64,000 bases of DNA from Calliopum simillimum (Eukaryota; Arthropoda; Insecta; Diptera; Lauxaniidae): contig OX638372.1 in NCBI GenBank assembly GCA_951812925.1, forward strand, positions 84,341,058 to 84,405,057. The letters are read 5' to 3'. The notes beneath the pieces were generated by a model that saw only the letters and a list, made by a program, of their open reading frames with translations, made no database searches and was not told the DNA's origin. Each line of letters opens with the position of its first letter. Position 1 is the first letter of the stretch. Below, piece by piece: positions 54,028-64,000 of this stretch. The translations under genes and the position numbers were made by a program.

Positions 54028-56099
54028 CCCAATCGAAGCGATGGTTCCATATGGACCCATTTGGAATGTTTTGGAAGTGGTAATGCCAAATCGTACAAAT
54101 ATTAATCGCAATAGGTGCTGAGTCACTTTTCTGCCAGGGAATACTTCCCGCTATCTTTTTTTGTTTTGATTTTTTTAGTTGATTTACATTTGTTGTTGAA
54201 CGAGCACGCCAAAAGTGATCAAAGTTTGTTTTTCAGAAAAAAGTCAAAAAAATGAGTGGTCACAAGTTGTAAATGCATTTTTATAATATTTTTAAAATTT
54301 TTATCGGAAAAAGGTGTATACATTATGAAAATAAAAGAAATACGCTACAAAAAAATATATTTTAGTTTTGAAAATTTTAGTGTCTTAAAAGCGGATTTTT
54401 GTGTAACACAAAAAGTGGGTCCATATGGGACCATCGCTTCGACACACTACAAAATCAAAAAAAAAATGTTTCTTATATTTTCATGGATTTTGAATGGTTT
54501 TCGAACTTTTTGTTCATACATTTGTTTGTTTTGAACATCTGTGGAATTGTTTGTAAATGATTCGGGATTTTTTTTGCTAGTATGAAATTACATAAAGTAC
54601 AGGACTATTTAAAACCATTGTTGGATGATAAATCAGAAGAAGAAGAAGTTGCAGCAGTATAAATACAGCCACCAAATGTAAATTACGATTCTTTAGAAGA
54701 CGATGCAAATGAAGATGAAGGAGGCGTCGTTACCGACTTGCATCATAATCAGTTGCATCAGTTGGTTGAAGTCAATTCGATCGAGGCCCACATGATGATA
54801 TTACTGAGGTAGAAACGGAGGATATGGAAGTTGATCACGATAATGATGCAAGTGACGAAAAACCTTTGACATCTTTTCATATTGCATCTTTTCCTCCTGT
54901 TCCATGGTGTCATGTTGGCCCAGAACTCAACATTCCAACAACTGTTCCCCAACTGAAGGATAAATTAAAATGGTCGTTTTATTCTTCTTAACCGTTTTGG
55001 ATTGCTCAGCTGAGGCTCATCTTTCATTTGAAAGTTTCTTCGATGAGGTTCTTCTATAATTAATTTGCGATGAAAGCAATAACTATGGTGTGGTTTGTTC
55101 GCAAAAAAATCCAAACATTAGGATGAGTTGCGAATTTTCATCGGCATTTTGATTATTTCAGGATATAACATGCTTCTTCTGCTATGAGTCGTGAAAGATT
55201 TCGGGCAATTGAACGCTTCATTCACTTTACTCCTTTAACTGCAATCAATGCGCATGACAAAATGTGGAAAATACGCCCACTTACAGATCGATTGAATCAC
55301 AATTTCATGAAAAATTTTCATCCAGAGCCTAATCTTTCTTATGATGAATCAATCAATGATCAAATATTTCGGTCGACGCGTTTGCAAGTAATTTTTAAAA
55401 GGGAAACCGTTACGATTTGGGTACAAAGCTTGATCCTTGAATAAACCTGATGGATACTTGATTAATTCCGAAATTTATCACGGTAGAAATCCACGTATCA
55501 ATCCGGGCTTGGAAAAAATTATGGAAAATGTGTTGCACCATTGCTTCAAATGATTCACGAGTTTCCCGAGACTTGAGTTTTTCGTTTTTCTTTGATAACC
55601 CCTTTCCAGCGGTATATCTGTGCTCATATACTTGAAAGACATCGGCCACAATGTAACAGGAACAATAAGAGAATCCATTGCCTAGCAACTAAGTATGATA
55701 TGAATAAACGTAAGAGGGGAGAAATCGAAACTACTATTCACAATATTTGAGTTTTTTGACTGAATTTTTCGTTAATTTGTTAATATATAAAAAGAAAGAG
55801 TCACTTTTTCAGTTATAATAAGTTATTTGTCATAAAATAACATAAATGAATAAATTTTTCTACAAAAACATATAATATTTGTCGATTTCCATATAACATT
55901 TTCGTATTTTATGTGAATTTTTTTTTCAATGTTTGGTAGTGCATCGAAGCGGTGGTACCATATGGACCCACTTCATAATAGAAAGGGTTTTAGGGTGGCC
56001 CAAAAAAAAATTTTATTTTCATGTTCAGGAGTTCAAAACTATACAATCTGTGAATTTTCATTACGAAATTCGAAAAATTAGGTGTCCGCCTCGAATGGG
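54028..56099 (+). mobile_element. piggyBac-like transposon nested in the hAT-like element
   Basis: TTAA on both sides (54024-54027 and 56100-56103), the piggyBac signature. Ends CCCAATCGAAGCGATGG and CCCATTCGAGGCGGAC are imperfect inverted repeats. Subterminal copies of CATATGGACCCA occur near 54047 and 55962, and inverted near 54417. Length 2,072 bp, about right for a full-length element, but its transposase is full of stops. Confidence 0.85.
54583..55720 (+). pseudogene. piggyBac transposase, decayed
   Basis: It begins MKLHKVQDYLKPLLDD with an acidic tail, as in piggyBac N termini, and hits a stop after about 26 codons. The best piece, 55184-55444, contains MSRERFRAIERFIHF, KMWKIRPLTDRLNHNF and NLSYDESIND. 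The latter holds the first catalytic Asp, in the piggyBac SxDE context. Further traces (DIGHNVTGTIRES near 55640-55680) match the region before the last catalytic part. Several frame changes; inactive. Confidence 0.8.
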
Positions 56100-56385
56100 T
56101 TAAGTAAAGCACAGTAGTTATTGCTTTTCCATACGTTAAACAGAATGTCTTTCTACAAGCACAGATAAAGTATCCACAAAAACACATCTTTAGTTTTGAA
56201 ATACCGAAAGTTATTGGGTGTGTGCATTAATTTCCATCGTTTTTCAAAAGATGTCGCCATCAATACATGGTGACTTAAATGTTAGATCAGAAACGTCATA
56301 TCTGAAGCTTAGGCATCTGTCAACAACTCTGCATCATTAGATTTGAAAATTTTCATCCGCATCATAAATTTTACTGTGCTCCAAA

Positions 56386-57008
56386 ATGTCCGAGTTCGTG
56401 CCGAAAAAGCAACATTTGCGGGAAGTTTTACTTCACTACCATATTTCAAAGAAAACAGCTGTCGAAAGTCATCGCATTCTTGTAGAAGTTTATGGGGACT
56501 ATGCCCCAGCTGAATTGTGAGTGGTTTCGACGGTTTAAAAGTGGTGATTTTGATGTCGAAGACAAAGAATGTCCTGGTCAGGTGTGATCCATTATGAGCT
56601 GTTGCCAGGTGGCCAAATTCTCAACTCTATCGTCAACAATTGATCCGATTGAAGCAGAAAATCCAGGCAGAGCTGCCAACGTATGCGACCAGACATGAGT
56701 CAATCATTTTCCACTACGATAACACTCGGCCACATATTGCTGCCCCAATCAAAAATTACCTGGAAAACAACGGATGGGAAATTTTGCCTCACCCGCCTTA
56801 TAGCCCAGACCTTGCACCATCAGACTACAATTTGTTCCGATCGATGCAGAATGCCCTATCAGGAATACGCTTCACTTCAGTTCAAGATATCGAAAATTGG
56901 CTCGATTCGTTTTTGGTCGCCAATCCGGCGCAGTTTTTCTGGGATGGAATCCATAATTTGCCAGAAAGATGGGAAAAAGTAGTGACTAGCGATGAGCAAT
57001 TCATCTAG
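56386..57008 (+). pseudogene. mariner transposase remnant 3
   Basis: It starts MSEFVPKKQHLREVLLHYH with a helix-turn-helix, then WFRRFKSGDFDVEDKE. A deletion removes the middle, including the first catalytic Asp. It resumes near 56585 (IHYELLPGGQILNS) and continues as a 122-codon frame with SIIFHYDNTRPHIAAP (second Asp) and PPYSPDLAPSDYNLF (third Asp), ending at 57006-57008. Same subfamily as elements 1 and 2. A possible left end TTGGGTGTGTGCATT lies at 56214 next to TA; the right end was not found. Confidence 0.8.
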
Positions 57009-57209
57009 TGCCTTAAAATTGCAAAAATGATCATAAAATCCTTATATGAGCCAACTTTGCAAAACGCTCTGGCAGAATTACTTGTTTCGGCGAGTACTTC
57101 GACGCCTTGTAACGGATTTTAGTTCACTTTTCATGTGTCGCACTCTGTTATGGAATGTACATAGTAATGAAAACTAAAGTACCTCAAATCTAAATGCACC
57201 ACTAACACC

Positions 57210-57400
57210 TACAAAGAAGCGGAAAATACAAAAAGGCTCCAAAAATACAAACCTGAATGGGAAAATGAGTATGACTGGATTACTAAAGATCCGTAAAACG
57301 TCTATAATGTAAAATGTGCGCCTTGTAGTGCTACATTTTCTATCGGAAAAAGGGGCATTGGCCAGGTGAGCTTTTTGGCGATATGTACTTCAATTTCCGT
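57210..57400 (+). pseudogene. BED-like zinc-finger remnant of an hAT-type transposase
   Basis: In one frame RLQKYKPEWENEYDWITKD, then after a stop VKCAPCSATFSIGKRG: a Cys-x2-Cys pair followed by FSIxxxG, as in the N-terminal BED fingers of some hAT transposases. The His pair is missing. It may be the original coding remnant of the surrounding element. Confidence 0.4.
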
Positions 57401-59551
57401 AGCTACTTGATTTGACAATTTTTTCAAATAAAATGAGCCAAAATAAGTTGAGAATATTTTAGAAAATCTTTCGTCATCTCGTCTTGTTTTCGTGATATTG
57501 AGACTTAAAGCTTTTAGAGTGCAAGTCCAGTCAAATCTAAAATTTATTTAATATTCTCGTATTTTTTAAGCCTTGGTATTTTATAACCAAAGCGAGATAT
57601 CGGACAATTTTATTTAGTTTTTTTGAAAAAGTATAGTTTTTACAAAAATAAATAAGTACCAAATATATCTTTGTCTAGTTTTTCCTTTTTCCATGAAATA
57701 CTATATTTTTTTATGGCGTACTATATATTTTTAAGGCTTTTTCTGAAAAATACTATATTTTACTGAAAAAATGTTGGTAACCCTAGTTACGTCCCATAAT
57801 ATATGAGCAAAGCCGGTATTTGAACTCAATTTGATCAGGGTGATCATGGAGGCCACCTTTCGATCGGATAACCCCGAAGAAATTTTCTAATACATCCTGG
57901 TTCAGACGATACGTAAGGATATATTGAACATTAAATTCTTGCTTTAATTCTAAATATAGCATTTGTTATGCTTTATTTGATTGAAGGATGCCTAAAAAAA
58001 TCTATAAGAAAAATTAATATAGCATAAGTACATATGTTGCGCTAATTTTAATTGTGGTGTAAGCCCTTCACTGGGCAAAAGTAATGACACAAAAATTATG
58101 TGCAAGTGTAATCTGTTACTTGACGGTTACATCAGATAAACTTTTCGTGAAAACAGAGACTAATTTTATTCATTTGTAAAAAAATGTTTGCCAATTCATT
58201 TTAAATTTTAGCTTTCTGAAATGGTAACTCAATTACTCTCATCTCTGAAATCATTTGAGACATCTCATCTAGAATGCCTTTTTGAGTCTCGAATTGCAAG
58301 CCAAATGCGTGGCAACGTTCTCTCGTGTAACATTTTGGTACTCTGGCAAACCAATCATTGGTCTAGTGAAGAGGAGTATTAAAGATGGACTATTTTTAGT
58401 ACAAAAAGTAAAATTTTACCAGTTTAAATAAATGGTGGCATTCCTGCCAGTTGTAATCATTTAAATATCCGAAGCTGGCCGCTCGTGTAATAGCTTTTGA
58501 AATCGTATGGGAAAACAGTTTAGTGGCTACTTTTACTTTTTGCCTTCCAGCACCAACAACATCTAAATCACTGGGTGATATTTTGTGAGTAATCCTCAAA
58601 TCATCAGTTGTGGTCATAGTTAAAAGCTTCACAATAATGTTTTTATTGACAACTTTGCCCCTAATTGAAAAGCCACTGTCAATAAAGTGGTTCCTAAACA
58701 GTTTTATTAAATGTGGAACATCGGCAAACACGAATATTTTCCTTCCATCACACGAAAACCTAATAATTTGAAAATAAATTTAATCGAATTTAAGTTATGT
58801 ACAAAACTAACCATGGTTTTCGTAATTAACTTCAAGATCTTTGAATAGTTTTCTGTTTCCGCCACCTAGGTCGCTTACAAGAGCCACAATTGTGTATCCA
58901 CATTCTTTGACTTTTGCCAATATTTCTAATAAAATTTTTTCGATCATTGGACAGTCGTAATTGTAATAAATTGGCTGCTTCCACTTTGCGGTTAGGCCTA
59001 CAACATTACAAAATAAGATCAGTACACAAAGTTAATGGACACGACTAACCTCTCAACATAGCCACCTGTACATATCCAGCAGGTGCAAGTGTAGAGTCTT
59101 TTGATTGGTCGTAGGAATACTTTTCTTTCACCTTCATTTCGTCAAAACTCAAAATACACAACTTTTGTATTGGAGTCATTTGATTTGTTGCAGACAAAAT
59201 TTTAACAACTGGATCCAAAATACCTGCCGAGACATCAGTTTTTTGGGCCCATCGCTGTAAAGTTCGCACCGACGGTAACGGAAACTTTTTTTTCCTTAAC
59301 AGCTTGTAAGCCTTGGCGCTTGTCGAGTAGAGCGTTATTGACTGGGCAATGTCAGTTTGCGTCCAGTTTTGTATTTTATCGCCGTTCTTCATTTTTTCAC
59401 TTGCCCTTTGGTAAATATTCTGCACAACGTTTCTTCCAAATTTTTGTTACATAAATCCAACTTTTCTACTTGACCACAAAGCTCTTGTATTTTTTTTAAA
59501 GATTGGTTTTGAACATTCATTATTGCTTCATTTTCAAGCCGCAGTGTCGCT

Positions 59552-60308
59552 CTAAAAAAGTTAATTTTATATTCTTATTTATTTAAAAGAATTGCTTATA
59601 CAGTGGTGGGCTTAAGGTTTTAACTTCTGTTGAAAGTATTTATGTCCATATTCCAATTATCTTGCTATCTGAATAACTATCGGTATGTTAAAGCAAACTT
59701 GTTAAGTATCCGCGATCATAAGTGCTATGTATATCGATACGTCCAACTTAAAACTTGGTAACTCGAAAATCGTAGTTTTTAGTTATGAGCATTTTAAAAG
59801 TAGGTAACTTGAGTTACCAACTTTTACGTTGGATGTATCGATATGTGTCGCCTTTATAATAGTGGCGTAAATTCATTCAACCCAAAAGCAATGCCATAAT
59901 ATGAATTTGCACATTTTGCTAGAAATTAATAAAATTGACGAGAAGTTTACTTGGCGGTGTAAAAATGATAGCATTAAGGTGAAAAAATGATATCGGTCAA
60001 ATATCCGATATCTATGGGACATAATGTGCATGACAATACTTTTGCTCTTGAATGTACTTACGCCACTATTATAATGAACGATATATATGCACCAAATTCC
60101 AAATTCCCTCTAATTTAGGTGGCTGGCACTGCAAATTTTTTTTCGCGATAGCACTGCATAACGCTGCTTTAACCCATTGCAATTTTTAATTATTTCTTTG
60201 ACAGTTTTTTTGTCATGTAGCTTACATAATGCTAATGCAAATTCACTTTAGTGCATTTTCAGATATCTTACTGCACGCATTTTTTATTATGACTTCTTAT
60301 TTACTTAC
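59552..60308. other. Large intron of the P-element gene
   Basis: About 760 bp of AT-rich sequence between P exons 3 and 4, with no other gene. It contains inverted words near 59735 and 59825 (ATCGATACGTCCAACTTAAA against AGTTACCAACTTTTACGTTGGATGTATCGAT), a small hairpin possibly left by another MITE. Confidence 0.45.
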
Positions 60309-61373
60309 ATTTGCCGTTCCAAATCTGGTATTTGAAGATTAACAGCATTGTTGTTAACAATTGCATTTCCATCACGATGCTCCAGAATGCTAGCATCTTC
60401 ACTTAATTTTGGGAAATTTTCCTCTTGTGACGGCTGCTTCATGCTAGGGACAGCATTGCGTTTTAGTTTTGCCTCATTATTTTCGGTTAACCCTATTCAA
60501 CAGAAAATAACGGCATTGCAAAAGATTTAAGTATACAGCTAATATTAATTGTAACTCACCCATTTCAAATTTAAAATTTCTTTCAAAGTCTTCGTTGTTG
60601 AAGTGCAATGAGCATATTCTATCATGCTTAGTAACGGGTCTGGTTTTTTCACAGAAATCGATCCAGTACTTCAATTGCTCCGGCTTACTTGGAAATTTAG
60701 AGTAATGTATTCCAGAACCTATTTTGCCAAACAAACATAAACATATTCATTCAGTTTTAACGACAAAATATGTATATTCCCAAATATCTTACTTTTTTTC
60801 CGACTATCTTGTTTGCAATTGCCCACCGTACACTTCATTCCTATAAAACTTTTTTTTTTTTAATTTTCGTTTGATTTCACTTTTGATCAACTTTTTTTAG
60901 GTTATTAATGGTTGTATTTTTTTTTTTGGTTTTTTGCACTAATATATTTTATTAACTTTAAATAATACTTTAAACTCGAAATAAACGTTTTAGCAAAAAG
61001 TTTCAAATTCAAAATTATCAAATTATTTTGACGTAGACTCTCACAAAATTATCAATGCAGAGTTGCCGCAACTCAGAAAATTAATATTTTTTCTTTAAGA
61101 TTTGTTGATGGTCAAAAATGTTTTTTTAATTTTTAGCTTAAATCGGCACGTATAACTTATTATTTATAAATGAGATACAAAACTAAGGTGCAAAATATAA
61201 ACATACATAATGATTTTCAGTGTTGGTGATAGAAAAAGAAACGTACAAAGAAATAGAAAACAATAGATTTTATAGGGCACAAGTTGGCAACCTTGGAAGT
61301 TCAACACTGACGTCATTTTACTCTTCAACCTACGGATGGCGCAATCTGTATTTTATCATTCTTGGTTGAGATT

Positions 61374-62050
61374 TTTCAAAAAAAAAATTTTTAGAGAGTA
61401 AAAAAATCGCTGCTCAAATTCAATTTGTCAATAGCCAAACGATTTTTCACAAAATTCGGCAGACGAAAAACTAAGTAGTGTTGGTAGTTTCGCATTTTGT
61501 GGCAATCGGTTACTAAATGTTTTTGTTTAAAATGGTAACGTTTTCAAAAATTAATCGTAATATAGCTTTAAATGTTAAGAAATAAAAACAACTAAATTTT
61601 ATTAATTATAAATATTGTTTTTAAAATTTTTCTTAATTGAAATTAATCAAAATATTTGAAAAATAAAATAAAAAAGCTGTACTCGTTTAAAAAAAGAGTT
61701 GCTAAGAAACAAAAATTATTCTGCTAGCCGAAAGCAGAAGGAGAATGAAATACAAACAATCAACAAAATTTCTCCAACCGAAAAAAACGTTCCGCCCGCA
61801 TTGTGTTCAGGCTATGATGCGTAACGCAGCAAATTTTTGTGCGTTGATACCATAACGCCAATACCACTAAGTGTATCAGTGTCGATAGCGCCATATACGC
61901 TTTTATGTATTATCTCCTTCTTATTATACCTTACACCCAGAGTATATTCACTTTGTCCTTCCATTTGTAACGCAGAGAAGGAGGCGTGGCAGGTATAAAA
62001 AAGTATATATATTCTTGATCAGCGTCACCTCCTGAGTCGATATAGCCATG
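61374..62050. other. Non-coding DNA right of the P element
   Basis: No gene recognised. From about 61990 the sequence TATATTCTTGATCAGCGTCA leads into CGATATAGCCATGTCCGTCTGTC, a phrase I associate with dispersed non-coding repeats in flies. Confidence 0.45.
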
Positions 62051-62054
62051 TCCG

Positions 62055-62105
62055 TCTGTCTGGCTGGCAGGCTGGCTGGCTGGGTGGCTGGCTGTGTGTT
62101 GAAAT
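62055..62105. repeat. Short (GGCT)n microsatellite
   Basis: An imperfect run of CTGGCTGG/GGCTGGCT units near 62059-62095, right after the CCATGTCCGTCTGTC phrase. Confidence 0.7.
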
Positions 62106-62164
62106 AAACTTTTTGGGAAAACTGAGCAAGATAATTCAATGAAATTTGGTACACTGCTTCCGTT

Positions 62165-62650
62165 GTCAAAGTTAGCTCGTGGAATTGAAAATGAGCGAAA
62201 TCGGTCAACGAACACGCCTACCGCCCATACAAAAAATATATTCAAAATGCAATTTTAGGAGTATTTTTCACGACAATGCAACCGCAATACACATAAGTAC
62301 TAAGAATTGTAAGCGCAAGCTCTGATAAAAAACTGAGCGAATTCGGACAAGAGGGCGTGGCACCTCCCATATAAGCAAAAGCTTCAAAACGCCATACTGA
62401 AAGCGATTTTTGATATATTCGAACCAAATTTGACTCAGACACTAAGAATTATAAATGAAAGCTCTCAGCAAAAATTGGGTGAAATCGGACAAGGGGGCGT
62501 GGCACCTGCCATATAAGCAAAAGTTTCAAAATGCTATACTGAAAGAGTTTTTTGAGATAATCCAACTAAATTTCATTCTGACACTAAAAACTGGGAGTAC
62601 TCGGACAAGAGGGCGTGGCACCTCCCATATAAGCAAAATTTTCAAAACAC
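62165..62650. repeat. Degenerate tandem repeat with GGGCGTGGCACC core
   Basis: CGGACAAG(A/G)GGGCGTGGCACC, followed by CATATAAGCAAAA.TTTCAAAA, occurs at 62344, 62486 and 62602 (steps of 142 and 116 bp). A more diverged unit lies near 62195. The open frame at 62455-62943 runs through it and is not supported as a gene. Confidence 0.65.
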
Positions 62651-63089
62651 TGCAGTACTTATTTTTTTACACCCTTACTAGTTCTGTTTTACTTTATTCT
62701 GCATTTCATTTCCGCACCATTTTCCTCCGCTTGCCAAGAGAATCGATAAAAATGTGTGGTCGCTTTGTTAAAATTCGATCAAACACAGATAATATTCATT
62801 GTAAAACGGGAACATTCTACTTCGTGCTTAAAAATAAAACACTCAAATTTATCTGTGTTAAATTAAGCACTGAAAACACAGCTAATGCCAATATGATACA
62901 GCGCTACTTCAGGTTGCACCGCGTTATCGGTAGTGCAACGTAGCATAGCACGGTGTGCCTTAACCCGTTCTAAATCGGACGTCGTAGCACATCAAATTTT
63001 TTTCCAGATTCTGTTTACTTATCGTTCAAATGATGTATAAAAAAATTTTCACTCGTGACTTTTCGACTAAATTTTGAGATAAATACTTT
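62651..63089. other. Non-coding flank, nothing recognised
   Basis: No supported gene. Part of it may be the outer left arm of the palindrome starting near 63090, whose right counterpart lies beyond the window. Confidence 0.4.
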
Positions 63090-64000
63090 CCCAATTGGGG
63101 CATTTTCCCATACAAAAAGAAAAAAAAAATTTTTTTAACTACATTAAACCAAAATTAGAATAATCACAATCGATGTGTTTTGCGATGCTAAACGAGAATC
63201 CAACCTCAAAATTGCTCTATCGTGTATAGTTTATGAGATATTGTAACCTAAAGACCAAAAAAAGTCGTTTTTTGCGATTTTTTGAAGCTATATAACTATG
63301 TAACATATCATTTATTTGTGAAATTTGGCTTAAAAACTTGAAAGCTCTAATCGTTTTCTTTAAAACCAAATTTAAATTATATTTATATCTTCATGCTTCT
63401 AAGAGATATCGTAGACCGAAATATAGTCAAAACGGGTTTTTTGCACTTTTGTGTCTTTTTAGGTTAGGATATCTTTGAGAAAAAAAAAAGATATCAACCA
63501 AATTTAAATTAGGTTTTAAAGGCAAAGGCTAGGTCTTTAAAGTTGCTTACCAGATTTAACGAAATTAAAATTTCTTTCACATTTTAAACATGTTCAACGA
63601 ACCGACTACTTCTAAATTCAGCCGTTTGACACCCGAGTGTTGTTGTTACGTGTATGGCATAAGGCTGAATTTTGAAATGGTCGGTTCGTTGAACAAGTTT
63701 AAAATGTGAAAGAAATTTTAATTTCGTTAAATCTGGTAAACGACTTTAAAGACCTAGCCTTTGCCTTTAAAACCTAATTTAAATTTGGTTGATATCTTTT
63801 TTTTTTCTCAAAGATATCCTAACCTAAAAAGACACAAAAGTGCAAAAAACCCGTTTTGACTATATTTCGGTCTACGATATCTCTTAAAAACATGAAGATA
63901 TAAATATAATTTAAATTAAGTTTTAAAAGAAAAGATTGGAACTTTCAAGTCTATAAGCCACATTTGGCGAATAAATGATATGTTACATAGTTATATAGCT
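63090..64000. mobile_element. Fold-back element, copy 2 (cut by window end)
   Basis: From GGGGCATTTTCCCATACAAA onward this matches the left arm of the element at 1453-2436 (homology there from about 1602). The palindrome is centred near 63638. This copy has an extra inner arm segment, with GTTCAACGAACCGAC mirrored by GTCGGTTCGTTGAAC-like sequence around a loop near 63620-63660. The right arm runs off the window end. Confidence 0.75.

Larger units (their letters stand above)
53883..57785. mobile_element. hAT-like element with 8-bp duplication, inside the P transposase
   Basis: Ends TAGGGTTGCCAAC and, mirrored, TAGGGTTACCAAC. GTTACGTC is duplicated on both sides (53875-53882 and 57786-57793) and occurs once in the P coding sequence. 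An 8-bp duplication with a GGGTTGCCA-type end fits hAT. Subterminal TACTATAT words repeat near both ends. The interior holds a piggyBac-like element, a mariner relic and a short BED-finger remnant. Without the piggyBac it would be about 1.83 kb. Confidence 0.8.
53265..60838 (-). pseudogene. P-element transposase (THAP9-like), spliced and broken
   Basis: Minus-strand exons, best reading: 60838-60793, 60718-60560, 60492-60309, 59551-59050, 58997-58812, 58759-58420, 58362-58212, 57991-57786 and about 53750-53265. Exons 1-2 encode a THAP C2CH zinc finger (MKCTVGNC ... HYSKFPS ... CSLHF). The middle exons carry the P-type core (WTQTDIAQSI, LPSVRTLQRW, FADVPHLIKLFRNH), then LTYRLNQDVLENFFGVIRS, and a last exon with LAGYICHRLK and a lysine-rich end. 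Breaks: a one-base homopolymer deletion at 59392-59397; a phase mismatch at exons 5/6; CT instead of GT after 58212; a TAA at 57966-57968; and the nested element inserted at 57786/53882. It once bound and cut its own ends in the nucleus; it is inactive now. Confidence 0.85.
52881..61364 (-). mobile_element. P-element-family transposon, 8.5 kb with nested inserts
   Basis: 32-bp ends with two mismatches: CAAGAATGATAAAATAAAGA at 52881-52912 and its mirror at 61333-61364. The end resembles the CATGATGAAATAA end of the Drosophila P element. GTTGAGATT is repeated outside both ends (52872-52880 and 61365-61373), fitting an 8-bp duplication plus one chance base. Without the insert and its duplication the element is about 4.57 kb, longer than the 2.9-kb Drosophila P because of longer introns. 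Direct, not inverted, copies of GTTCAACACTGACGTCAT lie about 50 bp inside each end (52931-52948 and 61299-61316). Confidence 0.85.

Noticed and set aside
59735..59860. Promoter or structural RNA suggested by a local hairpin in the P intron
   Set aside because: The inverted words are short and unsupported by any other signal; more likely remains of a MITE.
62455..62943. 162-codon open frame
   Set aside because: It runs through a degenerate tandem repeat and changes character midway; no known motif.

Overview
The window is a repeat-dense piece of an insect nuclear genome. Introns with GT/AG borders, tRNA-Lys-primed Gypsy elements, and mariner, pogo, hAT, piggyBac and P-type transposons point to a higher fly (Diptera, Brachycera). 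A tephritid-like or calyptrate fly is my guess, not something shown. Only one host gene is clearly intact: a secreted pancreatic-lipase-family gene (two exons, 43690-44905). A possible orphan terminal exon lies at 45207-45392. Almost everything else is mobile DNA, much of it nested.

Layout. 1-5540: a small TIR element, two long fold-back palindromes, two copies of a tRNA-derived (SINE-like) repeat, and a mariner relic inside the second copy. 6191-8509: a satellite of about 320 bp per unit, running into a 200-N assembly gap. 8710-15350: non-coding AT-rich DNA with dispersed and inverted repeats, ending in a mariner fragment. 15699-37935: a Ty3/Gypsy element with 2.9-kb LTRs whose 5' LTR is split by a related 10.7-kb element with 2.4-kb LTRs (16128-26790). 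Each has a clean 4-bp target duplication. 37940-41640: an array of direct and inverted repeats, a PIF/Harbinger-like element and a mariner relic. 43640-45440: the lipase and the possible exon. 46702-49631: an hAT transposase pseudogene broken by a fold-back element and a MITE. 50010-52278: a pogo/Tigger element carrying a mariner. 52881-61364: a P element containing an 8-bp-TSD (hAT-like) element, which contains a piggyBac-like element and a mariner relic. 63090-64000: a second copy of the first fold-back family, cut by the window end.

Most interesting signal. Both Gypsy elements begin their Gag with a canonical C3H2C3 RING-H2 zinc finger, including the Ile, Trp, Pro and Arg positions typical of working E3 ubiquitin ligases. 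It is fused in frame to Gag in the outer element (30038-31714). In the inner one it is a separate frame just upstream of Gag (19259-19657). Two diverged elements sharing this layout, with long LTRs, a tRNA-Lys primer site, a -1 Gag/Pol overlap, no env and no visible polypurine tract, suggest a Gypsy lineage that encodes its own ubiquitin-ligase-like domain.

Insertion order can be read from the nesting: the outer Gypsy came before the inner, the P element before the hAT-like element before the piggyBac, and the pogo element before its mariner. All coordinates were read by eye, and similarity statements rest on motif recognition rather than database searches.
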